Shown: in pieces, positions 36,285 through 45,818 of the stretch
Position numbering within the stretch: the stretch's first letter is position 1
How the letters are laid out: every line of letters starts with the position of its first letter
DNA from: Larkinella soli
GTDB lineage: Bacteria > Bacteroidota > Bacteroidia > Cytophagales > Spirosomataceae
Assembly (NCBI RefSeq): GCF_003703975.1
Contig: NZ_QTJY01000024.1
Coordinates: 1 to 64,000, forward strand
Direction of reading: 5' to 3'
DNA: 64,000 bases
The notes under the pieces: generated by a model
Told to the model about the DNA's origin: nothing
The model's database searches: none
Seen by the model: the letters and a program-made list of their open reading frames with translations, nothing else
Made by a program: the position numbers and the translations under genes

Positions 36285-36776
36285 ATGAAACGGCGGAAAA
36301 CTCTCTTTGGAATGGCCCTCCTGATGATGCTCGGAAGCATCTGGGCCTGCAACCACGACAATGAAAAAGCCCTGCGGCCCAAAGAAACGTCAGGAATCCG
36401 GACCAGTCAGGCGGAATACCAGCGCCTGATGGGCGCCCGGACGGCGGCAAAAGGGACGGCCTTCGAGATCACCGGAATCACCCGCGGTGAAACGAGCCTT
36501 CAGATTCAGGTAAAGGGCGGCTGCTCCGCCGACGACTATGCCGTCGTGTGGGACGGCCGCATCATGGAGAGCTACCCGGCCCAGATCAACCTCGTGGTGG
36601 CCAATGAAAAAGAACCCGGCGGCTGCTCCATGCCCGGCGAGTTTACCCTGACCGTCGACCTGAAAAAACTGCTCGGAGAAACCTACAAACCCGCTGATTT
36701 TTACGTCCGGGTGTCCAACGGCTCCCAGGTTCAGGACAAGGTGGCCGACCCCAACGGCGCCGTCTCCAATCAATGA
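36285..36776 (+). CDS. Secreted lipoprotein of unknown function
   Basis: This 163-aa protein has a lipoprotein signal (MKRRKTLFGMALLMMLGSIWAC; lipidation at Cys ~22) and a mature domain with beta-strand character. Two cysteines in GGCSADDY and GGCSMPGE may form a disulfide. ATG 36285 is chosen because the signal peptide starts there. It ends just before a strong palindrome, ahead of an ECF sigma gene. Family not recognised. Confidence 0.7.
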   Translation: MKRRKTLFGMALLMMLGSIWACNHDNEKALRPKETSGIRTSQAEYQRLMGARTAAKGTAFEITGITRGETSLQIQVKGGCSADDYAVVWDGRIMESYPAQINLVVANEKEPGGCSMPGEFTLTVDLKKLLGETYKPADFYVRVSNGSQVQDKVADPNGAVSNQ

Positions 36777-36799
36777 TCCACACCCTTTGAAACCGAACG

Positions 36800-36825
36800 A
36801 GGTGCCGCGGCCGGCCGCGGCACCT
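36800..36825 (+). terminator. GC-rich palindromic terminator after the lipoprotein gene
   Basis: The 26-base sequence 36800-36825 is a perfect palindrome (AGGTGCCGCGGCC and its complement) followed by TTTCC. It separates the lipoprotein gene from the ECF sigma gene by structure. Confidence 0.55.
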
Positions 36826-36845
36826 TTCCATCTGATCGCCCCGTT

Positions 36846-37400
36846 GTGGAAGTGCTCACCGATTGCAGTGTACTGGAACGTCAGCTCATCGAGGGATGCC
36901 GGCGGGGAGAGGCCCGCGCCCAGGAACGGCTGTTCAGGCATTTTTACGGCTTCGCGATGGGAATCTGCCTGCGCTACGCCGTCTCCCGGCAGGAAGCGCA
37001 GGAAATCCTGAACGATAGTTTTCTGAAGGTGTTCGATGCCGTCTCGGCCGGTACCGACGTGCAGTCGTTCCGGGCCTGGCTCCGGCGGATCGTCGTCAAC
37101 ACCGCCCTCGACCGCTACCGACGTACGAAACGGCGGGCGGAAGTGGAGGTGCAGGAAGAAGAGTCCGAAGCCGCCGTGGGCGAAGAGGCCGTCGACCGCC
37201 TGACGGTGGAGGAAATCCTGGCGCTGCTCGACCAGCTCCCGGACGAATGGCGGCTCGTCTTCAACCTCTACGAGATCGAAGGCTACCCGCATGAGGAAAT
37301 TGGCCGTATGCTCTCCATTCCGGCCGGTTCCTCGCGGACTTATCTGGCCCGGGCCAAAAAACGCCTTCGCCGGCTCATCCAACAATGGTATTCATCGTAA
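36846..37400 (+). CDS. ECF-type RNA polymerase sigma factor
   Basis: This ~184-aa sigma factor has region 2 (ERLFRHFYGFAMGICLRYAV, then EILNDSFLKVFDAV with the -10 binding part FRAWLRRIVVNTALDRYR) and region 4 (LLDQLPDEWRLVFNLYEIEGYPHEEIGRMLSIPAGSSRTYLARAKK). The start is GTG 36846; no better in-frame ATG exists. It is six bases ahead of a gene for a membrane-anchored protein that is likely its anti-sigma partner. Confidence 0.93.
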   Translation: MEVLTDCSVLERQLIEGCRRGEARAQERLFRHFYGFAMGICLRYAVSRQEAQEILNDSFLKVFDAVSAGTDVQSFRAWLRRIVVNTALDRYRRTKRRAEVEVQEEESEAAVGEEAVDRLTVEEILALLDQLPDEWRLVFNLYEIEGYPHEEIGRMLSIPAGSSRTYLARAKKRLRRLIQQWYSS

Positions 37401-37406
37401 GCAGCC

Positions 37407-38762
37407 ATGAACTCCGACGAATTGCCCGAGAATTTCAACCGCCGGCTGGCCGACTTTACCCCGCCCTACGACCCGGCGGCCTGGAAGGCCTTTGAGCGGC
37501 ACCGCCGGAACCGGAACGGCCGGCGCCGGTGGTTCGTCGGATGGTACCGGACGGCCGCCCTGATCGGCCTGCTCCTCCTGGGGGGGCTGGCCTATTTCCG
37601 GGTGAATCCGCCGGAGCCGTCCCGGGGAAAAGTCCGGGTGGTTCAATCCCCCGGAACCCCGGTCACACCGGACAAAACGCCCGAAACCGTCGCCGGACCT
37701 TCTCCGGACCAGGCTCTGCCGGCCGCCCCGAACCACCGGCCCCCGCTGGATAATCCCCGACTATTCAGTCCGGGACCGGATGGTTCCCGTTCGGAATCGT
37801 TCAGCCCGTCCGTCGAAATTCCGGACGGGGGGGCGGTAGCCCAAACCTTCCGGCGAACCTCCGGCCGCTACTCCCGCAACCGGAAAAGCCGGGAGTCCGA
37901 CCTCTTTGAAAAACGGCTTGTTTTCGAACCGGAACCGGCGGAGGAAATCCTCTTTTCACGGGCCGAATCTCAAACCCCGAACGGGTCGGTTAAAATCCGG
38001 CGGCTTGATTTTCTCCCGGTGAAGGCTTTTCAGACCGCCTTCGGCCCATTGTCGGTTCAGACCTTCGGCACGAAGCCTGCAAAAGCGGAGATCCGGCCGG
38101 AAAAGCGATGGGACTTCCGGCTCGGCGGGGGGGTGTTCTCGCAGGCCAACTACGCCCGGTCGGGTTCCGCGGCAGCGACGCCGGGCGCCCTGATTTCGGC
38201 CGAAATCGGTCTGGGCCGCCGGCTGGACCTGAGTTCGGGTCTGGGCCTGGCCCGGCAGACGCTGCGGATCGACGGGGAGGTGGTTCCGGAATCGGCGCCC
38301 TCCGGAATGCGCCGGCTGACCGGCGTTTCCTACCGCTGGCTGGGTGTCCAGGTCCCGCTTTCGCTCCGGTATCGGTTTCTTCCGGGAAAAAGGCAGCAAT
38401 TCTTCGCGTCGGCGGGTGTCTCGGCCCTCCTGGCCTTCGACCGGCAGTTTGAACGCCATTTCCGAACGGACCGCATCATCGTCACCACCATCGAACTCAT
38501 GAACGGCCAGAAGCAGGAGGTAAGCCGCCTGGAGACCGAGTACGAGGACGTTCGCGGTCGAATCGGCTCGGAGTCCGATTTCCAGCCGGTCGGGTTTCTG
38601 AATGCCTCGGTCGGCTTTGAGCGCTTGCTGGGCGGGCGGCAGCGGCTGATCGTGGAACCGTATTTCCGGTATCCGGTCGGCAGCGTCGGCCCGGAACACC
38701 TCCGGTTCAGCACCCTCGGGCTTCAGCTCCGCTGGTCGATCCGGCTTGAAACCGGCCGGTAG
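37407..38762 (+). CDS. Predicted anti-sigma-like membrane protein with a beta-barrel-type C-terminus
   Basis: This 451-aa protein has a short cytoplasmic N-terminus (ELPENFNRRLADFTPPYDPAAWKAF), one transmembrane helix (~48-66, RTAALIGLLLLGGLAYF) and a Pro-rich periplasmic linker. The C-terminal ~190-residue beta-rich domain (WDFRLGGGVFSQANYARSG to LQLRWSIRLETGR) resembles outer-membrane barrel-type domains. It lies six bases after the ECF sigma gene, as usual for anti-sigma proteins in Bacteroidota. The N-terminal segment would hold the sigma factor; this is inferred from position. Confidence 0.75.
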   Translation: MNSDELPENFNRRLADFTPPYDPAAWKAFERHRRNRNGRRRWFVGWYRTAALIGLLLLGGLAYFRVNPPEPSRGKVRVVQSPGTPVTPDKTPETVAGPSPDQALPAAPNHRPPLDNPRLFSPGPDGSRSESFSPSVEIPDGGAVAQTFRRTSGRYSRNRKSRESDLFEKRLVFEPEPAEEILFSRAESQTPNGSVKIRRLDFLPVKAFQTAFGPLSVQTFGTKPAKAEIRPEKRWDFRLGGGVFSQANYARSGSAAATPGALISAEIGLGRRLDLSSGLGLARQTLRIDGEVVPESAPSGMRRLTGVSYRWLGVQVPLSLRYRFLPGKRQQFFASAGVSALLAFDRQFERHFRTDRIIVTTIELMNGQKQEVSRLETEYEDVRGRIGSESDFQPVGFLNASVGFERLLGGRQRLIVEPYFRYPVGSVGPEHLRFSTLGLQLRWSIRLETGR

Positions 38763-38837
38763 AACCGGGCCGCATTCCGGGAAGACAGAACCAAATGGGT
38801 GGCCGGTGGTTTGTAACCGCAGAACATCGCTTCCCGT

Positions 38838-39099
38838 ATGGAACTCCTGGTGGCTGCGGCTCAGGCCGTCTATTACGTCCTCACCGGTGTCTGGCCGCTG
38901 GTGAGCATGAAAACGTTCCTGAAAGTGACCGGCCCCAAAACCGATCTCTGGCTGGTGCGGACCATCGGCCTGTTCATTACCGTGAGACGTATACTTCTAT
39001 CGCCGGCGCGTGATTCCCGGAGTCTACCTGCTGGATGCGCTGGCTGAAATCATCCTGATTCTGGGCTGGCTGGCTGCCCGGTTTTTTGCGGAATCCTGA
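38838..39099 (+). pseudogene. Small membrane protein gene with internal deletion and frameshift
   Basis: The first frame reads MELLVAAAQAVYYVLTGVWP and TGPKTDLWLVRTIGLFITV, a typical start of a family of four-helix membrane proteins of about 120-130 aa. It then runs out of frame and stops at 39047. The family's C-terminal part (YRRRVIPGVYLLDALAEII and ILGWLAARFF) appears in another frame and ends at 39099. About 30-40 residues between the two are missing. The junction lies near 38984-38995. Confidence 0.7.
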
Positions 39100-39234
39100 C
39101 AGAAAATCGCTTCAGATGATCTGAAGCATGAATTTGCCCGACACCGCTTACGAAGTTTAAGGCCTCGGCCGGCCCGGTCTTCAAACAATCGGAAGCCGTT
39201 TCGTAGTTAATGGAGGTAACCAACGTATATCTCC

Positions 39235-39894
39235 ATGAAGCGATTCCTTCGTGAGAACGGATTGTCTCTGACGCTTCTGATTCTCACCATTCTCACATTG
39301 GTCGGGAACCTGCTTACCGGCTGGTATACCTTTAACGAAGAACTGAAGGATTATAACCGCCCTGCCCTTGATTTCGGAAGCTATCTGACCAGTGGACACT
39401 GCATCGAATCGGTTTTCGAGAACTGGGAAAGCGAGTTTCTCCAGATGGGTCTGTATGTGTTATTCACGGTTTTTCTTTACCAGAAAGGCTCTTCCGAATC
39501 CAAAAGCCTGGACAAGGAGGAAGCCGTCGACCGTCGGCCGAACCCCAAACGGCCGGGTGCGCCCTGGCCCGTTCGAAAGGGCGGCCTCCTTCTGGCCCTG
39601 TATAAAAACTCCCTCAGCCTCGCGTACTTCCTGCTGTTTCTGGCCTCTTTCCTGCTGCACGCGGTCGGGGGAGTGAAGGAACACAATACCGAACAGATGC
39701 TGAAGGGGAAGACCGATAGGCTGACGCTGGGAGAATTTATGGCAAGCAGTGACTTCTGGTTTCAGTCGTTACAGAACTGGCAGAGCGAGTTCCTGTCGGT
39801 TCTTTCCATCGTAGTGCTGACGATCTTCCTCCGGCAGAAGGGCTCGCCGGAATCCAAACCGGTCGATGCCCCCAACGACGAGACCGGGGAATGA
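39235..39894 (+). CDS. DUF6766-like membrane protein
   Basis: This 219-aa protein has four hydrophobic helices arranged as two similar halves. Each half ends in NWESEFLQMGLYVLFTVFLYQKGS or NWQSEFLSVLSIVVLTIFLRQKGS, followed by PES/SES-K. The duplicated QNWQSEF...RQKGSPESKPV motif matches proteins annotated as DUF6766 (family from memory). Function unknown. It is followed by a strong terminator at 39899-39937. Confidence 0.75.
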   Translation: MKRFLRENGLSLTLLILTILTLVGNLLTGWYTFNEELKDYNRPALDFGSYLTSGHCIESVFENWESEFLQMGLYVLFTVFLYQKGSSESKSLDKEEAVDRRPNPKRPGAPWPVRKGGLLLALYKNSLSLAYFLLFLASFLLHAVGGVKEHNTEQMLKGKTDRLTLGEFMASSDFWFQSLQNWQSEFLSVLSIVVLTIFLRQKGSPESKPVDAPNDETGE

Positions 39895-39898
39895 TTCC

Positions 39899-39937
39899 AT
39901 TGGAAAACGGCCGGTTCCCCACCGGCCGTTTTCCAAT
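39899..39937 (+). terminator. 17-bp hairpin terminator
   Basis: The arms 39899-39915 and 39921-39937 are exact complements with a TCCCC loop; A-rich and T-rich ends make it effective in both directions. Confidence 0.7.
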
Positions 39938-39964
39938 CTGCCCGTCACGAAACCAACCATTTGG

Positions 39965-39972
39965 TAAGTTTG
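39965..39972 (+). promoter_or_regulatory. Bacteroidota -7 box (TAAGTTTG) of the response regulator gene
   Basis: A perfect TAnnTTTG match 50 bases before the start codon of the CheY-like gene, just after a terminator. No clear -33 box. Confidence 0.4.
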
Positions 39973-40022
39973 AGGTTTATCCTTTAGATTCGCGTCCTTT
40001 ACGATCTGTCCTGTAAAAATTT

Positions 40023-40448
40023 ATGGAAGTACCCTTACAGATTTACCTGGCTGAAGATGACGAGGATGATGCTTTTTTGTTCCAGATCATGATAAAAGAG
40101 CATTTCCCGGATAGCCGGATTTCAGTGTTTGTCAACGGGAAGGAACTCATGGAGGCTCTGCGCTCCGAAGGAGTGGCACCCACCTTTATCTTTCTCGATA
40201 TCAACATGCCGGTCATGAACGGAATCGAGGCTCTGACGGCAATCCGGTCGTCGCCCGCCACGCGTACGATTCCGACCTTCATTCTTTCGTCCTCGGATTT
40301 CGGGCGGGACGTCGAACAGAGCTATCTCTCCGGGGCCAACGCCTACTTCGTGAAACCGAACCAACTGGCGGATTTCAGCCGAATGATCGATAATTTTAAG
40401 AGTTACTGGAATCTGGCCGGCATGAAACAACCGCTTCCTGCCCGATAA
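40023..40448 (+). CDS. Single-domain CheY-like response regulator
   Basis: This 141-aa receiver has no output domain. Acidic residues lie in LAEDDEDDAF, the phosphorylation site Asp is in FIFLDINMPVMNG, the conserved Ser is in FILSSSDF and the Lys in YFVKPNQL. It is convergent with a large histidine kinase gene (12-base gap), a possible partner. Such stand-alone receivers relay phosphate or bind other proteins. Confidence 0.92.
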   Translation: MEVPLQIYLAEDDEDDAFLFQIMIKEHFPDSRISVFVNGKELMEALRSEGVAPTFIFLDINMPVMNGIEALTAIRSSPATRTIPTFILSSSDFGRDVEQSYLSGANAYFVKPNQLADFSRMIDNFKSYWNLAGMKQPLPAR

Positions 40449-40460
40449 AGGGATGCGCGG

Positions 40461-43400
40461 TTAAAGTGATGCCGAATTAATCATTTTCTCCGCTTTTACG
40501 GGAATCCGGACCACGAACTCCGATCCTTCTCCGCCCAGATTCCTCGCTTCGAGGGTGCCGCCGTGGCCCTTCGTAATGATCTCGTAGGACAGGGATAAGC
40601 CCAGGCCGGTCCCTTCGCCCGCCGGTTTGGTGGTGAAAAAGGGCTGGAAGATTTTTTCCCGGACCGCATCGGGAATGCCCGTACCATTGTCGCGCACCCG
40701 GATTTCGAGTTCGCCGTTCCGGCGCTGGGTACTTACCCACAGATGGCCGGTATACCGGCTGCCCAGCAGTTGCTGCTTTTCGTGGAGGGCATAGAAGGCG
40801 TTGGAATACAGGTTCAGGAGGACCCGCCCGATGTCCTGCGGCACCACCTCGATCTTGCCGATGTCCCGGTCGAAGCTGGTGGTCAGTTCGGCCTGGAAAC
40901 CGGCGTCCTTGCTCCGCTGGCCCTGGTAGGCCAGCCGCAGAAACTCGTCGGCCAGGTTGTTGATGTCGGTCGGCTCGGGTTCCCCGGTGGAAGCCCGGCT
41001 GTGTTCGAGCATACCCCGAACGATGGCATCCGCCCGCCGGCCGTGCGCCAGGATCTTCCGCAGGTTGTCTTTCAGGTACGCCAGAATGTCATTTTCGGCA
41101 TCCGGATCGGGGCCGGGCAGATTTTCCAGTTCGTCGATCAGTTCGATGCTGACTTCGGAAAAGTTGTTGACGAAGTTGAGCGGGTTCTTGATTTCATGGG
41201 CGATGCCGGCCGTCAGCTCCCCGAGTGAGGCCATTTTTTCCTTCTGAATGAGCTGATCCTGCGTCGTCTGGAGTTTGGTGAGCATTTCCTCGAGGTGGTC
41301 GCGCTGGGTTTCGATCTCCTCTTTCTGGTTGACGACTTCGGCGGTTCGTTCGGCGACCTGTTTTTCCAGCAGTTTCTTTTCCTTCAGCAGGGTACGGTTT
41401 CTGTACTGGATGATTCCCCTTATGCCGGCGAAAGCGCCGGAAACGTACAGCAGGTAGGCCCACCACGTGGCCCACCAGGGCGGGAGAATGGCGAACCGGA
41501 CGGTGCGGCCCTGCTCGTTCCAGGTGCCGTCGCTGTTCGAGGCCTTTACCTGAAACTGATAATCACCGGGTTCGAGGTTGGTATAGCCGGCAAACCGGCG
41601 GGTGCCGCTGTGGACCCAGCCTTTGTCGACGCCGGACAGCCGGAAGGCATACTGGCTTTTTTCGGCATCATCGTAGTTCAGGGCGATGAATTCGAAGGAA
41701 ATCGAATTGTCGGTATGGGAGAAACTGAGTGGTTCGCCGGTCAGGGGCTGGTTCTTTCCCCACACCTTCATGGCCGTGACATGGACCGGGGGCGGGGTCA
41801 GATTGTTGCGGATATCGTCCGGACGAAAGGAAATCAGGCCGTTCACCCCGCCGAAGATGACCCGGCCGTTCCGGTACCCGGCGCTGTTCCGGATGAACTC
41901 ATGGTCGGGCAGACCGTCCAGGAGCTGGTAGACCCGGAAGGTTCCCATGCGCTCGTTATACCGGCAGATGCCCCGGTTCGTGCTGATCCAGAGGTGGCCC
42001 GACTCATCCCCCACAATGGCCGTGACCCGGTTTCCGGGTAGGCCGTTGCGGCTGGTGATCCGTTTGAAGACCCCCGTTTTCGGGTCCAGCCGGCACAGGC
42101 CGCCGAAACTGGTTCCGAACCAGAGCAGGCCTTTGCGGTCCTCATGAATGCAGACGATGTCCTCGCCGTTGAGCTGGCCGACCGGGCTGGATTCGGCGGC
42201 CTTGTAGCGGATCATCTGCCGCGTATTCGGATCGAACCGGTAGATGCCCTTGCCGTTGTAGCAGACCCAGACCTGACCGTCCCGGGTGGCCAGGATGGCA
42301 TTGATGTTTTTTTCGGCCCGGTCGGAGGGCTGAAGCGGCTTCCGGTAAAAATACTGGAACGATCTGGTGTACGGGTTGAACCGCGCGAACCCGCCTTCCC
42401 CGCCCACCCAGAATTCGCCACGGGTGCCTTTCGACAGAAAGAGAATCCGGATTTTCGAGGGCAGATTGATGAAGCGGTCGGTTTCCGGGTTCTGGTAGTA
42501 AAACCCGTTGAACCCACCCACCCACAGCCGCCCGAGCGTGTCCTGCTGGAGGGCCATGGCTATTTCGTCCCTGACTTCTTTCTGGACGAAGGGATCGATC
42601 GGAATCCGTACCGGCTTACTGGAGTCCGGGTCGAGCTGGTAGAGGCCGCCGAAATTCGAAATCCACAGGCGCCCGGTCTTTTCTTCAAGGAGGGCTCCGA
42701 TATGGTTCTCTTTTTTTCGGAAGGCAGCAGGCGACGGAGTGATCTGAACAGTGGTAAATTTCGAGGGTCTCAGGTCCAGTTTATCGACACCGTTTTCGGT
42801 GCTGATCCAGAAAGTACTCGACCGATCCTGAAAGATGGAACGGACTTCCATACTGCCGATGCCGTTTCGCATCGAAGGGTCAAATGAAAAGGTAAGGACA
42901 TCGCCGGTTTTTTTATCCAGCCGCTGAAGTCCTTTGGTGGTTCCGATCCATAAATAGCCTTCACTATCTTCCCGGATGGCATTGACAAATATATTTTCGT
43001 TGATCCGCCCCCGGGGTTGATAGGGTTCCAGGCAGGGTTTCGGGGCGTTCAGATCGACCTGAAGAAGGTGCTTGCCGACCGTGCCGACCCACAGAACATC
43101 GTCTTTATCGATGTACAGGGCCGTACACCAGACCTTTTTCTTCTTGTCCGGGTTTCGGGGAAAAGGGATCTGGATGAACCTGGGCTTTTGCCGATCGAAC
43201 AGGAATAGACCCTCCGTCGAGCTGACCCATAACCGGTGCTGACGGTCCTCGACTACGTTGATGAGCGGGCGGTCTTTGAAGGGAAAGGGATAAAGCGTGA
43301 AATGAGGCACCTTCCGGTTGGGTTCAAACCGGCACAGTCCCCCGCGCGCACCCAGCCAGAGCTTGCCCTCATGGTCTTCACAGATCGAAAAGTGCTTGTT

Positions 43401-43796
43401 CCAGTTGTTCATGCCGTCTCCTTTGATCCGGAAGGAGCGGATGGCGTGCGTTTTCTTGTCGATCTCGTGCAGCCCCGCGTTGGTGCAGATCCAGAGCCGG
43501 TTGCTGCGGTCCTCGTGAATGTAGGTGATGTGGCTGCTGTACAGGGAGCCGTTCCGGCGGAGCGGATCGGATAGAAAGTTGGTGAACTGGTAACCGTCGT
43601 ATTTGCTGAGCCCGTCGCTGGTGGCGAACCAGAGAAAACCCTCCTGATCCTGAAAGGCATAGTTGACGGCGTTCTGCGCCAGACCGTCCTTCACGGAGAG
43701 ATGGGTAAAGGTACCGGCCGACTGGCCGCGGGCCTCCAGTGCCCAAAGCAGAAGGAAGCCAAGTCCATACAGGAGAGGGCCGGGACGGAATTTCAT
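40461..43796 (-). CDS. Reg_prop/Y_Y_Y sensor histidine kinase
   Basis: This 1111-aa sensor has a signal peptide (to ~residue 25, ARGQS) and about 14 Reg_prop blades ([21 protein letters not shown] and similar) over residues ~30-660. A Y_Y_Y domain (~690-755), a transmembrane helix ([15 protein letters not shown]) and a coiled coil (~795-850) follow. HisKA is [20 protein letters not shown] and HATPase contains RDNGTGIPD and [14 protein letters not shown]. Unlike the hybrid at 10784-14857 it has no receiver or AraC domain, so it needs a separate regulator, perhaps the CheY-like protein next door. Confidence 0.94.
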   Translation of the reverse strand: MKFRPGPLLYGLGFLLLWALEARGQSAGTFTHLSVKDGLAQNAVNYAFQDQEGFLWFATSDGLSKYDGYQFTNFLSDPLRRNGSLYSSHITYIHEDRSNRLWICTNAGLHEIDKKTHAIRSFRIKGDGMNNWNKHFSICEDHEGKLWLGARGGLCRFEPNRKVPHFTLYPFPFKDRPLINVVEDRQHRLWVSSTEGLFLFDRQKPRFIQIPFPRNPDKKKKVWCTALYIDKDDVLWVGTVGKHLLQVDLNAPKPCLEPYQPRGRINENIFVNAIREDSEGYLWIGTTKGLQRLDKKTGDVLTFSFDPSMRNGIGSMEVRSIFQDRSSTFWISTENGVDKLDLRPSKFTTVQITPSPAAFRKKENHIGALLEEKTGRLWISNFGGLYQLDPDSSKPVRIPIDPFVQKEVRDEIAMALQQDTLGRLWVGGFNGFYYQNPETDRFINLPSKIRILFLSKGTRGEFWVGGEGGFARFNPYTRSFQYFYRKPLQPSDRAEKNINAILATRDGQVWVCYNGKGIYRFDPNTRQMIRYKAAESSPVGQLNGEDIVCIHEDRKGLLWFGTSFGGLCRLDPKTGVFKRITSRNGLPGNRVTAIVGDESGHLWISTNRGICRYNERMGTFRVYQLLDGLPDHEFIRNSAGYRNGRVIFGGVNGLISFRPDDIRNNLTPPPVHVTAMKVWGKNQPLTGEPLSFSHTDNSISFEFIALNYDDAEKSQYAFRLSGVDKGWVHSGTRRFAGYTNLEPGDYQFQVKASNSDGTWNEQGRTVRFAILPPWWATWWAYLLYVSGAFAGIRGIIQYRNRTLLKEKKLLEKQVAERTAEVVNQKEEIETQRDHLEEMLTKLQTTQDQLIQKEKMASLGELTAGIAHEIKNPLNFVNNFSEVSIELIDELENLPGPDPDAENDILAYLKDNLRKILAHGRRADAIVRGMLEHSRASTGEPEPTDINNLADEFLRLAYQGQRSKDAGFQAELTTSFDRDIGKIEVVPQDIGRVLLNLYSNAFYALHEKQQLLGSRYTGHLWVSTQRRNGELEIRVRDNGTGIPDAVREKIFQPFFTTKPAGEGTGLGLSLSYEIITKGHGGTLEARNLGGEGSEFVVRIPVKAEKMINSASL

Positions 43797-44014
43797 GACT
43801 GGACAGATGTAAGGGTTCCGGACCGGTCCGAAGCTTCCGATGAAGCGGAAAGCCGGATCGTAACCGGTTTGTAAAGCAATAATAATGAATTACTTGGTGG
43901 ATACCTTGCAATGGACTTACAAAATCGGGAAAGGCCGAAGGATGGATCGAAGGAGGAAATCCGAACAAATCCGGAACCGCCGGGTTCCGAAGAAGGAGAT
44001 CAGTTGCCATCACG

Positions 44015-44776
44015 ATGAACATTTCAAGGTATTACGCGGGTCTGGCTTTGTTGTTTCTGGCCTGCGGGGGAGACAACACCTCGTCCAACGTCCGGTCGCC
44101 GGGCAGTGAAAAATCGGCTAAGACGAAGACGCTGGAGGCCGGGGCCGCCACCATCCAGGACAAAACGCCGGTGCGCCGGCTGGAAATCTACCTCAACGGC
44201 TTTCATTTCTACAACGGAAACCTGAAAGGCCAGATGGAAGCTCATCACTACTGTACCAAACTGAACGAAGACCTCACCCAGTGTGTCATTTTCGACGGGA
44301 ACGGCAAGGATGCCAAGTTGATGGGGGTGGAATACATTATTTCCGAAAAACTTTTCCGGACGCTGCCGGCGGACGAGAAAAAGCTCTGGCACTCGCATCG
44401 GTATGAGGTGAAAAGCGGAACGCTCATCGCCCCCGGCCTGCCGGAAGTGGCTGAACACGAACTGATGGAGCTGACCGTCAATACCTACGGCAAAACCTGG
44501 CATACCTGGCATACCGACCAGAACCTGACCCTCCCGTACGGCAGCCCCGCCCTCATGATGGGCTTCACGCGCGACGGGCTGATCGACCCCCGGATCGTCA
44601 AGGAACGCGACCAACGATTTAAGGTTTCGTCGGAGGAAAACCGCAGGAAACGGAGCGACATCCTCGCCCATCCGACCGTTCCGGGTGCCGATTCCTGGCA
44701 AACCGGCGAAATCATCCAGCTTCCCCCGCTCACGCGGCATTCGCACGGCGAGGCCCGGGCGGATTCGCTTCCGTAA
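44015..44776 (+). CDS. OBAP/DUF1264-family lipoprotein
   Basis: This 253-aa protein has a lipoprotein signal (LALLFLAC then GG). The DUF1264/oil-body-associated-protein domain covers ~50-235: QMEAHHYCTKLNEDLTQCVI, LMGVEYIISEKLFRTLP, LWHSHRYEVKSG, and TWHTWHTDQ with PYGSPALMMG. The family is conserved from bacteria to plants, but its biochemical role is unknown. It is separated from neighbours and probably monocistronic. Confidence 0.85.
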   Translation: MNISRYYAGLALLFLACGGDNTSSNVRSPGSEKSAKTKTLEAGAATIQDKTPVRRLEIYLNGFHFYNGNLKGQMEAHHYCTKLNEDLTQCVIFDGNGKDAKLMGVEYIISEKLFRTLPADEKKLWHSHRYEVKSGTLIAPGLPEVAEHELMELTVNTYGKTWHTWHTDQNLTLPYGSPALMMGFTRDGLIDPRIVKERDQRFKVSSEENRRKRSDILAHPTVPGADSWQTGEIIQLPPLTRHSHGEARADSLP

Positions 44777-44860
44777 GCTTTTCCTGCCGAAGATGGTTTT
44801 TTTATTAATTTGCGGGGCAAACGAAAGCCGGAAACACCGGATTTCCGTTCGCTTCAGCGT

Positions 44861-45784
44861 ATGATCTTAGGAATTGAAATCGGCGGTACCAAACTTCAGC
44901 TCGTCACGGCCGAATCGGCCGGTAAAACCGGTCGGGCCATGATCGGAGAGCGGTTTCGGTTCAGCGTCGATCCGGATCAGGGCGCCGACGGCATCCTGAA
45001 GCACATCGAGGAGGTCATCCGCCGGCTGAACGGCTCCATCCAGTCCGTGGGCGTAGGTTTCGGCGGCCCGGTCGATGCCCTTACGGGAACGGTCGCCACT
45101 TCGCATCAGATACAGGGCTGGTCCGGTTTCGGCCTGACCGAATGGCTGGGCGAACGCTCGAAAGCCGCCACCGTCCGGGTAGAAAACGATGCCAACGTAG
45201 CCGCCCTGGGGGAGGCCCTGCACGGGGCAGGCCGCGGTTTCCGGCACGTCTTTTACGTGACCCTCGGCAGCGGGGTCGGCGGGGGGCTGGTGGTCGACGG
45301 CCGGATTTACCACGGCGCGTCGCCGGGCGAGACCGAGATCGGCCACCTGCGGCTGGACCGGTACGGAAAAACCGTCGAGTCGGCCTGTTCCGGCTGGGCC
45401 GTCGACCGGGAGATCCGTCAGATTCTCCGTGAATTATCTTCCGATTCCATCCTGAAACAGCTGGTAGGAGAGAAAAAAACCGGGGAGGCCCGGTTTCTGG
45501 GGGATGCCTTCGCCAAAGGCGACGGAACGGCCCGGCGCATCCTGTACCGGCTGGCCGACGATCTGGCTTTCGGCCTGTCGCACGTAGTCCATCTGCTGCA
45601 TCCCGAGGTAATCATTCTGGGGGGTGGGTTATCCCTGATCGGGGAGCCGCTGCGGTCGGCCGTCGCCCGCAGCCTGCCGGATTACATCATGAACGCCTTT
45701 CATCCGGGGCCGGCCGTGCGGCTGGCCGAACTGGGCGAGGATGCCGTGCCGGTGGGCGCCCTGAGCTTAACGAAACCTTCCTGA
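44861..45784 (+). CDS. ROK-family sugar kinase
   Basis: This 307-aa kinase has the ROK phosphate-binding start (LGIEIGGTKLQLV), the substrate block VENDANVAALGEA, the second nucleotide segment VTLGSGVGGGLVVDGRIYHGA and GETEIGHLRL. The usual ROK zinc motif CxCGxxGCxE is degenerate here: only ESACSGWAVD remains. ATG 44861 is preferred because homology starts there; the frame extends further up. A glucokinase-like or N-acetyl sugar kinase activity is likely. A GmhA-like gene follows by 34 bases, perhaps in one operon. Confidence 0.88.
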   Translation: MILGIEIGGTKLQLVTAESAGKTGRAMIGERFRFSVDPDQGADGILKHIEEVIRRLNGSIQSVGVGFGGPVDALTGTVATSHQIQGWSGFGLTEWLGERSKAATVRVENDANVAALGEALHGAGRGFRHVFYVTLGSGVGGGLVVDGRIYHGASPGETEIGHLRLDRYGKTVESACSGWAVDREIRQILRELSSDSILKQLVGEKKTGEARFLGDAFAKGDGTARRILYRLADDLAFGLSHVVHLLHPEVIILGGGLSLIGEPLRSAVARSLPDYIMNAFHPGPAVRLAELGEDAVPVGALSLTKPS

Positions 45785-45818
45785 ACCGGCTCCGAAAGCC
45801 GCCGGTCAGCCATTCCAT

